NCBI RefSeq assembly: GCF_003097655.1
Contig: NZ_QCZH01000009.1
Location: 1 to 64,000 of the forward strand
Direction of reading: 5' to 3'
Length of the DNA: 64,000 nucleotides
Source: Flavobacterium laiguense
Lineage (GTDB): Bacteria; Bacteroidota; Bacteroidia; Flavobacteriales; Flavobacteriaceae
This document shows, in pieces, positions 17,441 through 27,031 of the stretch (positions within the stretch are counted from its first letter, which is position 1; each line of letters opens with the position of its first letter). The notes under the pieces were generated by a model that was not told the DNA's origin, ran no database searches, and saw nothing but the letters and a program-made list of their open reading frames with translations. A program made the position numbers and the translations under genes.

Positions 17441-18862
17441 ATGAATTCCTCCCTATTTTATAGTCTTCTACAGAAAAAATTTCCTTTTCAACCGACCTAC
17501 AAGCAGGACATATTTTTTCAAAAAATAGCCATTTTTTTGACCGAAAAGGAGAATGACACCATTTTTGTACTAAAAGGATATGCGGGAACGGGAAAAACAA
17601 CTGTTATTTCTACGATTGTAAACAGTTTATTGGAAATTAATAAAAAATATGTTTTGCTGGCTCCAACAGGACGCGCAGCCAAAGTAATTGCCAATTATTC
17701 TGAAAAACCAGCTTTTACGATTCATAAAAAAATCTATTTTCCCAAGAAATCTTCCGGTGGCGGTGTTTCATTTACTTTACAGCAAAACAAACACAAAAAC
17801 ACCATTTTTATAGTCGATGAAGCCTCGATGATTTCAGACACGAATTCGGATTCTAAATTGTATGAAAACGGTTCTTTGCTCGATGATTTGATTTCGTATG
17901 TATATTCGGGAACCAATTGCAAAATGATTTTATTGGGAGATACGGCTCAATTGCCTCCTGTAAATCTAGATGTCAGCCCCGCATTAGACATTCAAACATT
18001 AAGTTTAAATTACAATAAAGAAGTCGATTATATCGAACTTGATGAAGTGATGCGTCAGGAAGAAAGTTCTGGAATTTTACATAATGCCACCGAATTACGG
18101 GAATTATTGAAAGATTCTTTTATAACCGAATTCAAATTTGATGTTCGAAAATTCAAGGATATTGTACGTTTGACCGATGGATATGACATTCAGGATGCTA
18201 TCAATTCGGCTTACAGTAATTACAGTATTGAAGACACGGCTTTTATCGTTCGGTCGAATAAAAGAGCCAACCAATATAATGAGCAAATCCGAACCAAAAT
18301 TCTCGACAAAGAAAGCGAACTGTCAACAGGCGATTTTTTGATGGTCGTGAAGAACAATTATTTTTGGTTAAAAGATTCGGATGAAGCTGGATTTATTGCC
18401 AATGGTGATATTATTGAAGTCTTGGAAATATTCAATATCAAAGAATTATACGGTTTTAAATTTGCCAATGTAAAAATTCGAATGATTGATTATCCCGATC
18501 AGAAACCCTTTGAAACCGTACTTTTAATGGATACTATAAAAAGTGAATCGCCATCGCTAACGTATGAGGAATCCAACAGATTGTATCAGGAAGTATTGAA
18601 AGATTATGAAGGGGAAACCAAGTTCAAACAATTCCAGAAAGTAAAAGCCAACGAGTATTTTAATGGCTTGCAAGTTAAATTCTCCTATGCAATAACTTGT
18701 CATAAATCACAAGGAGGGCAGTGGAATACGGTTTTTATAGAACAACCGTATCTGCCAAATGGAATCGACAGAGATTACATTAGATGGTTATACACTGCTA
18801 TGACACGTGCCAAAAATAAATTATATTTGATAGGTTTTAAGGATGAAAGTTTTGTGGAATGA
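17441..18862 (+). CDS. RecD-like/UvrD-fold superfamily 1 DNA helicase
   Basis: Predicted ATP-dependent DNA helicase, 473 residues. Motif I GYAGTGKT is at about 46-53, motif II FIVDEASMIS, motif III GDTAQLPPV, and the UvrD-like C-terminal motifs are YAITCHKSQGGQW and YTAMTRAKNKLYLIG. This is the layout of RecD2-like AAA/UvrD_C_2 proteins, but without the long N-terminal domain of RecD2, so it is the short stand-alone form common in Bacteroidota. I chose ATG 17441 (MNSSLFYSLLQKKF); an upstream in-frame start at 17381 would add 20 residues encoded by the low-complexity repeat. Likely role: DNA repair or recombination. Confidence 0.88.
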   Translation: MNSSLFYSLLQKKFPFQPTYKQDIFFQKIAIFLTEKENDTIFVLKGYAGTGKTTVISTIVNSLLEINKKYVLLAPTGRAAKVIANYSEKPAFTIHKKIYFPKKSSGGGVSFTLQQNKHKNTIFIVDEASMISDTNSDSKLYENGSLLDDLISYVYSGTNCKMILLGDTAQLPPVNLDVSPALDIQTLSLNYNKEVDYIELDEVMRQEESSGILHNATELRELLKDSFITEFKFDVRKFKDIVRLTDGYDIQDAINSAYSNYSIEDTAFIVRSNKRANQYNEQIRTKILDKESELSTGDFLMVVKNNYFWLKDSDEAGFIANGDIIEVLEIFNIKELYGFKFANVKIRMIDYPDQKPFETVLLMDTIKSESPSLTYEESNRLYQEVLKDYEGETKFKQFQKVKANEYFNGLQVKFSYAITCHKSQGGQWNTVFIEQPYLPNGIDRDYIRWLYTAMTRAKNKLYLIGFKDESFVE

Positions 18863-19005
18863 TTTTTTAGCCATGAATTTAGCACCCTTTTTTTAATTAT
18901 TTTTTTTTAAAAAATATCCTAAATTAGAAACAAAATTAAATCGACTCACAGCAACAGCGCTGCGAAATTCGAAAATTAATACCTTTAGAAAAATAACAAT
19001 AAAAA

Positions 19006-19731
19006 ATGAAAATAATAGCAGTCATTCCAGCCCGTTACGCTTCTACACGATTTCCAGCAAAACTCATGCAAGATTTAGGAGGTAAAACCGTTATTTTAAG
19101 AACCTATGAAGCCGCCATAAATACGCAATTATTTGATGATGTTTTTGTGGTAACAGATTCCGATTTAATTTATAATGAAATTGTTTCTAATGGAGGAAAA
19201 GCCATTCGAAGCATCAAGGAACACGAATCGGGGAGTGACCGTATTGCTGAAGCGGTAGAAAATCTGGATGTGGATATTGTGATCAATGTGCAGGGAGACG
19301 AACCCTTTATAGACAAGGAACCTTTGGCAAAAGTTATTGAAGTTTTTAAGAACGACTTGACTCAACAGGTCGATTTGGCTTCTTTGATGCGTGAAATAAC
19401 AAACGAAGAGGAAATCAATAATCCTAATAATGTAAAAGTGGTGGTCGATCAAAACGGGTTTGCCTTATATTTTTCACGTTCAGTGATTCCGTATCCTAGA
19501 GAGAAAAATGTAGGAGTTCGATACATGCAGCATATTGGTATTTACGCCTTTAGAAAACAAGCCTTACTGGATTTTTATAATTTACCCATGAAATCTTTGG
19601 AAGCATCCGAAAAACTAGAGCAATTGCGCTACCTGGAATTTGGGAAACGCATCAAAATGGTTGAAACCACTCATGTTGGTATCGGAATTGATACTATTGA
19701 GGATCTAGAAAAAGCGAGGAAAATGTTGTAA
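19006..19731 (+). CDS. kdsB: 3-deoxy-manno-octulosonate cytidylyltransferase
   Basis: KdsB activates KDO to CMP-KDO for the lipid A inner core. The nucleotidyltransferase N-terminus [17 protein letters not shown], the VVTDSD segment, NVQGDEPFI and the C-terminal [13 protein letters not shown] are all characteristic; 241 residues is the normal length. It is preceded by 143 bp without a gene. Its stop codon is directly adjacent to the stop of the convergent ion-channel gene, leaving no intergenic base. It confirms a Gram-negative envelope. Confidence 0.96.
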   Translation: MKIIAVIPARYASTRFPAKLMQDLGGKTVILRTYEAAINTQLFDDVFVVTDSDLIYNEIVSNGGKAIRSIKEHESGSDRIAEAVENLDVDIVINVQGDEPFIDKEPLAKVIEVFKNDLTQQVDLASLMREITNEEEINNPNNVKVVVDQNGFALYFSRSVIPYPREKNVGVRYMQHIGIYAFRKQALLDFYNLPMKSLEASEKLEQLRYLEFGKRIKMVETTHVGIGIDTIEDLEKARKML

Positions 19732-20442
19732 TTAATCTTGATTTTTATGATCAAAATAACCTTTTGATTTTATTTTGGTAGAGAAGAAATTTAAAAACAA
19801 GACAATAAAAAATAAGAAAAGTAAAGCTTGGGTGCTAACTAAAAATTTTCCAATTGTGGTAACAGGGAAATAATCGCCGTAACCAATAGAAGAAGAGGTT
19901 ATTATGCTAAAATACACAGCGTCAAACCAATGGGTAAAAGGTTTGTTTAAATAACTATCACAGGAATAAAAGACCGCATACGTAAAGGAAATTTCTAAAT
20001 AATTAAAGAAAAGCAAAAGCATAGATCGTTTATATGACCGAGGTTTAGAGAATGAATCAGAAGCAAAAATTAATGTTGGGATATACAAAACAGTTTCTAA
20101 AAACACATAAAAAAGAACCCAAACGAGCCAAGTATTGTTTTGCCAATGGTTCATTAAAATAAGTGTTGGAAATGCCACTTTGAGTAAAACATAAAAGTCT
20201 AAAGCTAAATCTTCATATTCAACTCCCTTTTTATTAGCTAGAAATTTGAGATAGATTCCCGGAAAAAGCAATTGTGAAGAAGAAAGAAATAAACGAATAA
20301 TTTTCTCAATACCATTGTCATCTTGGTGATCATTATTCCAAATCGATCTAATATTTTGAATCCTTTTTTGTATAGGATTGTATTTAGGTCTTTCTAGATT
20401 AGAAATTTTACCTAACAATAATTTCTTTAGAATTGATTTCAT
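19732..20442 (-). CDS. Potassium-channel-like membrane protein
   Basis: 236 residues with hydrophobic segments near 83-97, 105-125, 141-160 and 201-220. The pore-loop signature TSSSIGYGDYFPVTT has its filter (SIGYGD) near 185-190, just before the last helix. This is the Ion_trans_2 type pore, so cation and most likely K+ conduction is predicted. There is no cytosolic RCK/TrkA-N regulatory domain: only about 16 residues follow the last helix. It lies 31 bp after a spermidine-synthase-like gene on the same strand and probably shares its transcript. Confidence 0.82.
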   Translation of the reverse strand: MKSILKKLLLGKISNLERPKYNPIQKRIQNIRSIWNNDHQDDNGIEKIIRLFLSSSQLLFPGIYLKFLANKKGVEYEDLALDFYVLLKVAFPTLILMNHWQNNTWLVWVLFYVFLETVLYIPTLIFASDSFSKPRSYKRSMLLLFFNYLEISFTYAVFYSCDSYLNKPFTHWFDAVYFSIITSSSIGYGDYFPVTTIGKFLVSTQALLFLFFIVLFLNFFSTKIKSKGYFDHKNQD

Positions 20443-20473
20443 TGATATGCTTTCTTTTTTGATTTAAATTTTT

Positions 20474-21139
20474 TTATGCTTTTTTTTTAATAACAATCAA
20501 TTCATTATGCATTTCAATTCGAGGAATTGATTGAATTTGGTATTGATTGTCATTAAATTCTTCAATATATTTTTTGTTCCGGAAATTATGGGCAGCTGTT
20601 AAACACATTGTATTAAAAAGTACAATTCCTTTACTTTTTAATAAAAAACAAATACGACTTACAAAAAACTGTTCAAATAGAAAATTGGGCATTGTTGTAT
20701 CTTGAAAAATATCTATAATTATTAAGTCGTATCGATCTTTTGTTTTCAAAACGAATTCAAAAGCGTCGTCAATTACGATTTCCAAATTTTGAATTTCATT
20801 GAGTTTAAAATATTCATTTGCAATTGTTATAATTTCAGAATCAATTTCTACTCCCGTAATTTTACCTTTAAAATTAATCTCCTCAACCAAAGTTTTAATC
20901 ACGCTTCCTCCAGCAACTCCCAAGACTAAGACATTTTCCATCTTTGCTATTATTTCAAATCCAATATATTTTAATCCTTTTCTTAAAATACGTTGCAAAC
21001 TGCCGTAGGAATAATTGGTGTTTTCTGAATCTAAAACCAACTCTCCATTTGCCCAAGTTACTTCTATGGTTTTACTTAAGGATGAATTTACTTTAAATAT
21101 TTTTATAGGGATAAGATAACTAAACAGTTTTTTTAACAT
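20474..21139 (-). CDS. Spermidine-synthase-like methyltransferase-fold protein
   Basis: 221 residues with a Rossmann-like SAM/decarboxylated-SAM binding core: VLVLGVAGGSVIKTLVE, then TGVEIDSEIITIANEYF, IDDAFEFV and DLIIIDIFQDTTMP. The order matches the C-terminal domain of spermidine synthases, but the N-terminal beta domain is reduced and the usual GGGDG glycine loop reads GVAGGS. The protein may therefore be a methyltransferase or a member of the broad SpeE-like group with other substrates. It is probably the first gene of a two-gene unit with the K+-channel-like gene. Confidence 0.72.
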   Translation of the reverse strand: MLKKLFSYLIPIKIFKVNSSLSKTIEVTWANGELVLDSENTNYSYGSLQRILRKGLKYIGFEIIAKMENVLVLGVAGGSVIKTLVEEINFKGKITGVEIDSEIITIANEYFKLNEIQNLEIVIDDAFEFVLKTKDRYDLIIIDIFQDTTMPNFLFEQFFVSRICFLLKSKGIVLFNTMCLTAAHNFRNKKYIEEFNDNQYQIQSIPRIEMHNELIVIKKKA

Positions 21140-21201
21140 TAGTTTGAGTTTTTATCAAAAATAAGATATAAATTATTTATTTTGCGCAAAATTGAAAGTT
21201 A

Positions 21202-21756
21202 ATGAAGAAACAAATCTACAAATGGATATTTTTTAACCTTATGGGGTGGAAAATAGAAGGAGATTTTGATGAGAAAATTAAAAAATGTGTTTTAATAGTG
21301 ATGCCGCACACCAGCTGGCATGATTTTTATATCGCCATAATTTGCAGAGGAGCAACGGGTATTGATATCAATTGGGTTGGAAAAAAAGAATTGTTTGGTT
21401 TCCCATTCGGATGGTTTTTCAAATATTTGGGAGGGGCTCCACTGGATCGTACAGGAGGCTTAAATAAAGTAGATTCTATTGCCGCAATTTTTGATTCAAA
21501 AGAAACATTCCGTTTGGGATTAGCACCGGAGGGAACCCGTAAAAAAGTAGAAGAACTCAAAACTGGATTTTATTATATAGCTCTTAAAGCTAAAGTGCCT
21601 ATAATTACGGTTGCCTTAGACTTTGGAAAAAAAACGATTGGTTTTGGAAAGCCGGTAATTCCGTCAGGAAATATAGATTCCGACTTAGCTCTTTTGATGA
21701 CTCATTTTATTGGAGTAACAGGGAAATTTCCTGAAAAGGGATTCCAAATAAAATAA
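21202..21756 (+). CDS. PlsC-like 1-acylglycerol-phosphate acyltransferase
   Basis: 184 residues. The acyltransferase HX4D motif is present as HTSWHD after VLIVMPHT, the second block is GAPLDRTGG, and the third motif is APEGTRKKV. A final block TVALDFGKKTIGFGKPV completes the family. Such proteins acylate lysophosphatidate or related lipids at the inner membrane; the short length and the lack of a strong N-terminal membrane helix place it in the small PlsC-like subgroup whose exact lipid acceptor is uncertain. It is divergent from the spermidine-synthase-like gene, 62 bp apart. Confidence 0.85.
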   Translation: MKKQIYKWIFFNLMGWKIEGDFDEKIKKCVLIVMPHTSWHDFYIAIICRGATGIDINWVGKKELFGFPFGWFFKYLGGAPLDRTGGLNKVDSIAAIFDSKETFRLGLAPEGTRKKVEELKTGFYYIALKAKVPIITVALDFGKKTIGFGKPVIPSGNIDSDLALLMTHFIGVTGKFPEKGFQIK

Positions 21757-21854
21757 AATTTTAGTTTGCTATTACCATCCTGAGAATTGGATAAAACAAA
21801 AAGAATAACATAAAGTCCCGAATTTTTAAAATTCAAGAAACAAGTACTTCAATA

Positions 21855-22331
21855 TTAATTTGGGGAATAAACCTTAAAAGTTCCATTTTTATATAAAAAC
21901 ACAATTTTTTCTAAATCATCAGAATGAGATGTATTAGAAAGATTTGTGTTTTCTGCTTTTTGAGTTTCAACAGAATTAGTTACTATTGGGTTTTTAATTT
22001 CTGAAAATAAATCCAATGGTAAAGTTTCCGAATTGGATGGGGTAGCGGTACTACTTTTCAAATCTTCAGAAATAAAATCTTTTTTTGAAAGGGGGACTTC
22101 GTTTATTTTAGGAAACGAACCAACACCTTTTAATATCCAGTATAAATCTACCTCTGGAAAAATGTCAATTATTTTAAGAATAAAATCTAAACTAGGTTTA
22201 TTTCTACCCGAAAGGAGGTGGGACATGCTAGATCGTTGTACTCCAATTTTATCGGAAAAAGAAGAAGCATTTAGACTAAAATAGTCTAAGATAATCTCAA
22301 GTCTTTTTATAAATTCATCCGTGTTTACCAT
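21855..22331 (-). CDS. XRE/Cro-CI type helix-turn-helix regulator
   Basis: 158 residues. The N-terminal 70 residues form an HTH_3 domain: RLEIILDYFSLNASSFSDKIGVQRSSMSHLLSGRNKPSLDFILKI. The acidic/Ser-Thr-rich C-terminal half has no recognised domain and ends EKIVFLYKNGTFKVYSPN, a short segment often found at the end of Bacteroidota XRE proteins. There is no LexA/CI peptidase dyad. The start codon (22329-22331) lies within one of five TTTACAA-TGTAAA-like palindromes in the upstream region, consistent with autorepression. It is divergent from the M14 peptidase gene, which carries two such palindromes at its promoter. Confidence 0.85.
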   Translation of the reverse strand: MVNTDEFIKRLEIILDYFSLNASSFSDKIGVQRSSMSHLLSGRNKPSLDFILKIIDIFPEVDLYWILKGVGSFPKINEVPLSKKDFISEDLKSSTATPSNSETLPLDLFSEIKNPIVTNSVETQKAENTNLSNTSHSDDLEKIVFLYKNGTFKVYSPN

Positions 22332-22627
22332 TGTGAATTATGATTTAAATCGGGTTATTTACAAATGTAATCAAAACGAAATACATGACCTAATTTACAA
22401 TGGTAAAACATTAAAAACATCCTTATTTACATCTACTAACACATTAGGTTGGCTATTGTAATCTATTTATTTAATGATATTTACGATGTGTCTTGACAAG
22501 ATTATATTTTGTTTTAAATTTTGTTTTTCTTTGTAATTTAAAGGACTAAAGGAGTGTTTACAAACTTAAATAAAAGCAAATTTAAAATATTTACAATTGT
22601 AAATATAAAGATGTTTACTTTTGTAAA
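22323..22627. promoter_or_regulatory. Array of TTTACAATTGTAAA-like operators in a divergent promoter region
   Basis: Palindromic sites lie at 22323-22336 (tttaccattgtgaa), 22358-22370 (tttacaaatgtaa), 22394-22407 (tttacaatggtaaa), 22590-22603 (perfect tttacaattgtaaa) and 22614-22627 (tttacttttgtaaa); half-sites are at about 22426 and 22556. The site at 22614 contains TACTTTTG (22616-22623), a -7 element for the peptidase gene, with TTG at 22597 inside the neighbouring palindrome as its -33. Binding of a repressor here would block both divergent genes. The regulator at 21855 is the obvious candidate. Confidence 0.7.
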
Positions 22628-22641
22628 TTAAACATTGTAAT

Positions 22642-23796
22642 ATGAATTTGGAACAATTATTTATTCAGAACAAAGAAAATTTAATCAATGGACGCTATCT
22701 TACTTTAGATTCAATAAGCCCTTTATTGGAAAGAAATAATATAAAAAAGGATGTCAAAGTTATTGGAGAATCCGTTTTGGGAGCACCTATTTATAGCTAT
22801 CAAGTTGGAACCGGAAAGACTAAAATTTTTCTTTGGTCTCAAATGCACGGGAATGAAAGTACAACTACGAAAGCGCTTTTTGACTTTATAAATCTATTGA
22901 ATAGTGAAACGGATCTAGCGAAGCAATTATTAGGTGCTTTTACCTTTTATTGTATTCCTATGTTAAATCCTGATGGGGCAAAATTGTATACACGCGCCAA
23001 TGCTAACGATGTTGATTTGAATCGTGATTCTCAAAACCTAACTCAACCAGAAAGCAAAGTGTTAAGAGCCACTTTTGAGGAATTTAAGCCTCATTATTGT
23101 TTTAATCTGCATGATCAGCGTACTATTTTTGGAGTTTCAGATACTGGAAAACCTGCAACCATATCTTTTTTGGCACCATCCTATAATGAAGAAAGGGAGG
23201 TAAATGCATCTAGATTGCAAGCTATTAATTTAATTGCGGGAATAAATGACATTTTGCAACAATACCTACCGGGTCAAGTAGGTCGATTTGACGATTCATT
23301 TAATATTAATTGTATTGGAGATACTTTTCAATATCTTGGAGTCCCAACATTATTATTTGAAGCTGGGCATTTTCAAGATGATTATTTGAGAGAGGAAACA
23401 AGAAAATTCACATTTATGGCTTTGGTTTCGAGTTTTATGATACTCAGCGAAAACGATGTAGTTAGCAATGGAATTGATAAATATTTAAATATTCCGCAGA
23501 ATAAAGTCGTTTTTTATGATTTTATATATAAAAATGTCAAAATAAATTATGATGGTATTGAAATAATCACGAATTTTGCTGCTCAATATAGAGAAGAATT
23601 AATAGAAGGTCAAATTTGTTTTAATGCTTACATAATTGAAGTAGGTGATTTAGAAAATTATTTTGGTCATTATGAGTACGATGCTAAAGAAGCATTTTAT
23701 AAAGATGATGCTACCAATTTACCTAAGATAAATCAAAAAGCAAACTTTTATTTAAATGACAATTTGCGTTTTGTTAATGGGTTATTAAAAAAGTAA
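22642..23796 (+). CDS. M14-family zinc carboxypeptidase-like protein
   Basis: 384 residues. Zinc ligands of the M14 fold are visible: HGNE at 69-72 (His69, Glu72) and the later His157 in CFNLHDQRT. The substrate-binding segment PMLNPDGAKLYTRANANDVDLNRD and the likely catalytic Glu240 in LLFEAGHFQDD complete the site. No signal peptide is seen, so the enzyme should be cytosolic, acting on peptides or on a muropeptide-like or modified amino-acid substrate that I cannot specify. About 120 C-terminal residues form an extra domain. The ATG at 22642 is about 18 bp past the -7 box embedded in the operator array, so tight control by the divergent regulator is likely. Confidence 0.83.
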   Translation: MNLEQLFIQNKENLINGRYLTLDSISPLLERNNIKKDVKVIGESVLGAPIYSYQVGTGKTKIFLWSQMHGNESTTTKALFDFINLLNSETDLAKQLLGAFTFYCIPMLNPDGAKLYTRANANDVDLNRDSQNLTQPESKVLRATFEEFKPHYCFNLHDQRTIFGVSDTGKPATISFLAPSYNEEREVNASRLQAINLIAGINDILQQYLPGQVGRFDDSFNINCIGDTFQYLGVPTLLFEAGHFQDDYLREETRKFTFMALVSSFMILSENDVVSNGIDKYLNIPQNKVVFYDFIYKNVKINYDGIEIITNFAAQYREELIEGQICFNAYIIEVGDLENYFGHYEYDAKEAFYKDDATNLPKINQKANFYLNDNLRFVNGLLKK

Positions 23797-23872
23797 TTTT
23801 TTTAGCATTTATTTGATTTTTATGCATAAATTTAGTCTTTCTATTAGAAAATAACCGTATAATTAAAGAATT

Positions 23873-24352
23873 ATGAGTAAGTTCCGTTTAGATGAAGTAG
23901 ATCACCAGATATTAGATATGTTGATTGACAACACAAGAGTTCCGTTTACCGACATTGCCAAAAAATTATTGATTTCTGCTGGAACTGTCCATGTTAGGGT
24001 GAAAAAAATGGAAGATGCTGGTATAATCATGGGATCTTCATTGGTTCTTGATTATGATAAATTGGGCTATTCTTTTATCGCTTATGTAGGAGTTTTTCTT
24101 AATAATACCTCTCAAACGAAGTTTGTTTTGGAGCGCATAAATGAAATTCCTTATGTAACTGTAGCTTCAGTAACTACAGGTAAATTTAATATTTTTTGCA
24201 AGATTAGAGCAAAAGATACGAAGCACGCTAAAGATGTAATCTTTATGATTGATGACATTGAAGGAGTGTACAGAACGGAAACTATGATTTCGTTAGAAGA
24301 AAGCATCAATGATAAAAAGCGTTTGATGCACACAATTTTTAAAGAAATGTAA
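23873..24352 (+). CDS. Lrp/AsnC-family transcriptional regulator
   Basis: 159 residues: an N-terminal winged HTH (LDEVDHQILDMLIDNTRVPFTDIAKKLLISAGTVHVRVKKMEDAGII) and a C-terminal RAM ligand domain (VASVTTGKFNIFCKIRAKD, with YRTETMISLEES). These proteins sense amino acids and control their transport or metabolism. It lies 76 bp after the M14 peptidase gene on the same strand and ends before a terminator. The target is unknown; autoregulation or control of the neighbouring peptidase or ppc would be typical guesses only. Confidence 0.92.
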   Translation: MSKFRLDEVDHQILDMLIDNTRVPFTDIAKKLLISAGTVHVRVKKMEDAGIIMGSSLVLDYDKLGYSFIAYVGVFLNNTSQTKFVLERINEIPYVTVASVTTGKFNIFCKIRAKDTKHAKDVIFMIDDIEGVYRTETMISLEESINDKKRLMHTIFKEM

Positions 24353-24382
24353 CAAATTCTTGAATGCTATATTATAAATATA

Positions 24383-24410
24383 ACCTCAAGTCTATTCTTG
24401 GGGTTTTTTT
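24383..24410 (+). terminator. Terminator after the Lrp-type gene
   Basis: Arms acctcaag (24383-24390) and cttggggt (24397-24404), with one G-U pair and a six-base loop, then a T-run. Its position argues against starting ppc upstream of 24446. Confidence 0.8.
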
Positions 24411-24445
24411 ATGCCAAATTAACCAATTTTAACCGATATTATTTT

Positions 24446-27031
24446 ATGTACACGCTTCCTAAAATCGAACGTTTTAACCAAGACGTTCTCTCAAAATACC
24501 ACATTTACAACAGTGTATTTATTACTTTACCTTTTGACTCCATTGATAATACTGGTGTATTGTTGCCTATATTTACAGATGTTTGTGATAATGGTTTTAA
24601 GAAACAAGAGACTCCGAAAGAAATAGTTGATTTCTTTTCTAAAAAATATATGCACAGCACTTCCGAAAAGGATAAAATCACTTTAATGTTTCATTTTATC
24701 CAATATATCGAGCGTCAAATTGTTTTGTTTGATGCTATCGAAGACGCTGCTTTTCCAATTGTGAATAATATGGAGGGAAGAGGTTCTCTTCGTGATATCA
24801 AAGAAAAATCAGACGCCAGGGATAATAAAGAAGAGTTAATTGATTTTTTAGAAAACTTTAATGTTCGTACGGTTCTTACGGCACACCCAACACAATTTTA
24901 TCCTGGAGCTGTTTTGGGTATTATTAATGATTTGACTGAGGCAATTCGAAAAAATAACCTTTTGGATATTAAACAATCCTTAGCACAGTTAGGAAAAACT
25001 CCATTTATCCAAAATGAGAAACCGAATCCTTTTGATGAAGCAGTAAGTTTGATATGGTACTTGGAAAATGTGTTTTATAACACTTCTGGAGAAATGGTAC
25101 ATTATCTTCAAAAGAATATTTTTGAGGGAAATTCAATCAAAAACCCTTTAATTAAACTTGGTTTTTGGCCAGGTGGAGATCGTGATGGAAACCCTTTTGT
25201 TACAACGGAAATTACTTTAAAAGTAGCAGAACGTCTTCGAACTTCAATTTTAAAGTGTTATTATATTGAAATTAGAAATTTAAAAAGAAAGCTAACATTT
25301 TCTGGAGTAGATGTTTTGGTTGCTGAATTGGAACAAAAGCTTTACCGTTCTGTTTTTTATTCTCGAGGTGAAATCTATATTACATTGGAAGAATTTAAAT
25401 TGCAATTAACTAAAATAAAAACAATTATAATTGAACAACATCAATCTTTGTATTTAGATAAAATTGATGCCTTACTTATTCGATTGAATTTATTTGGTTT
25501 TCATTTTGCCTCTCTAGACATTCGTCAAAACAGCAAAATTCATGATGCCGTTTTTAGTGATATTGTAGACTATCATTTAAAATCAGGCTCAAATGCTTTT
25601 CCTGCAAACTATTTTCAATTAACAGAAGCAGAAAAATTTGAAGTTCTGTCTAATGTAAAAGGGGATTTAGATTTAAATGATTTTGATAACGAAATGACAA
25701 AATCTACTTTAGGATCGATACAAGCCATTAAAACCATACAAGAGAAAAACGGGGAATTTGGAGCCAATCGTTATATCATCAGTAATAATGAAAGTGCCTT
25801 GAATGTGATGGAAACTTTTGCATTATTTCGTTTGAGTAATTGGGAGCATGCAACGGTGGATATAATCCCGCTTTTTGAATCTGTAGATGATTTGCAAAAT
25901 GCCCACATAATCATGGAGAAATTGTACACCAATCCAGAATATGCCAAACATTTGGAAAGCAGAAATAAAAAGCAAACTATTATGCTTGGTTTTTCTGACG
26001 GTACAAAAGATGGAGGTTATTTGATGGCGAATTGGAGTATTTACAAAGCAAAAGAAGAATTGACTTCCATGTCAAGAAAATACGGTATTAACGCTATTTT
26101 CTTTGACGGACGTGGTGGGCCTCCTGCTCGTGGTGGTGGAAAAACACATAAATTTTACGCATCATTAGGTCCAAATATTGAAAACAATGAAATTCAAATT
26201 ACCGTTCAAGGGCAAACTATTAGTTCTAATTTCGGGACATTAGATTCTTGTCGTTATAATTTAGAGAATCTTTTGAGCGCAGGTGTGGCGAATCAGGTTT
26301 TTAATAAAGGCCAAAATGAATTGTCTACCAATGAAAAAGAAATTCTGGATCAACTGGCAGGTTTAGGGTATGACAAATATTTGAGTTTTAAGAATCATCC
26401 TAAATTCATTCCGTACTTAGAGCAAATGAGTACTTTGAAATATTATGCTAAAACGAATATTGGAAGTCGTCCTTCAAAAAGAAGCAAATCTGAAACTTTA
26501 GATTTTGCAGATTTGCGTGCGATTCCTTTTGTGGGCTCTTGGAGTCAGCTTAAACAAAATGTACCAGGATTTTTTGGAGTAGGTTCAGCCTTGAAGCATT
26601 TTGAAGATACCGATCAATGGGATAAAGTTCAAGATCTATATAATGGATCCTTATTTTTTAAAACGCTTTTAGAAAACAGTATGATGTCATTGGCTAAATC
26701 ATTTTTCCCTTTGACAGCCTATATGAGTAAGGATCCAGAATTTGGTGCTTTTTGGCAAATTATCTATGATGAATTTTTGGAAACCAAAAGATTATTATTA
26801 AAAATTGCGGGACATACTGAATTAATGGAAAACTATCCTGATGGTAAAGCATCTATTCAAATTAGAGAGCGTATTGTATTGCCTTTGTTAACGATACAAC
26901 AATATGCTTTATTGAAGATTAATGAATTAAACAAGGAGAAAAATCCTGATTTAGAATTAATAAAAGTATATGAAAAAATCGTAACTCGTTCTCTTTTTGG
27001 AAATACAAATGCCAGCAGAAATTCGGCATAA
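24446..27031 (+). CDS. ppc: Phosphoenolpyruvate carboxylase
   Basis: Ppc carboxylates PEP to oxaloacetate with bicarbonate, the anaplerotic feed of the TCA cycle. The 861-residue product begins MYTLPKIERFNQDVL; an in-frame start at 24398 lies within the preceding terminator and is rejected. Catalytic motifs are present: LTAHPTQ with the active His, FWPGGDRDGNPFVT, LGFSDGTKDGGYLMANW, and FFDGRGGPPARGGGKTH with its Arg-rich loop. The C-terminus SLFGNTNASRNSA replaces the QNTG end of E. coli Ppc, with the Asn conserved. The protein is somewhat shorter than the 883-residue enterobacterial enzyme. Allosteric control cannot be judged here. Confidence 0.96.
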   Translation: MYTLPKIERFNQDVLSKYHIYNSVFITLPFDSIDNTGVLLPIFTDVCDNGFKKQETPKEIVDFFSKKYMHSTSEKDKITLMFHFIQYIERQIVLFDAIEDAAFPIVNNMEGRGSLRDIKEKSDARDNKEELIDFLENFNVRTVLTAHPTQFYPGAVLGIINDLTEAIRKNNLLDIKQSLAQLGKTPFIQNEKPNPFDEAVSLIWYLENVFYNTSGEMVHYLQKNIFEGNSIKNPLIKLGFWPGGDRDGNPFVTTEITLKVAERLRTSILKCYYIEIRNLKRKLTFSGVDVLVAELEQKLYRSVFYSRGEIYITLEEFKLQLTKIKTIIIEQHQSLYLDKIDALLIRLNLFGFHFASLDIRQNSKIHDAVFSDIVDYHLKSGSNAFPANYFQLTEAEKFEVLSNVKGDLDLNDFDNEMTKSTLGSIQAIKTIQEKNGEFGANRYIISNNESALNVMETFALFRLSNWEHATVDIIPLFESVDDLQNAHIIMEKLYTNPEYAKHLESRNKKQTIMLGFSDGTKDGGYLMANWSIYKAKEELTSMSRKYGINAIFFDGRGGPPARGGGKTHKFYASLGPNIENNEIQITVQGQTISSNFGTLDSCRYNLENLLSAGVANQVFNKGQNELSTNEKEILDQLAGLGYDKYLSFKNHPKFIPYLEQMSTLKYYAKTNIGSRPSKRSKSETLDFADLRAIPFVGSWSQLKQNVPGFFGVGSALKHFEDTDQWDKVQDLYNGSLFFKTLLENSMMSLAKSFFPLTAYMSKDPEFGAFWQIIYDEFLETKRLLLKIAGHTELMENYPDGKASIQIRERIVLPLLTIQQYALLKINELNKEKNPDLELIKVYEKIVTRSLFGNTNASRNSA

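Noticed and set aside
24398..24445. Upstream start for ppc adding 16 residues
   Set aside because: It falls inside the terminator after the Lrp-type gene; MYTLPKIERF is a better start.
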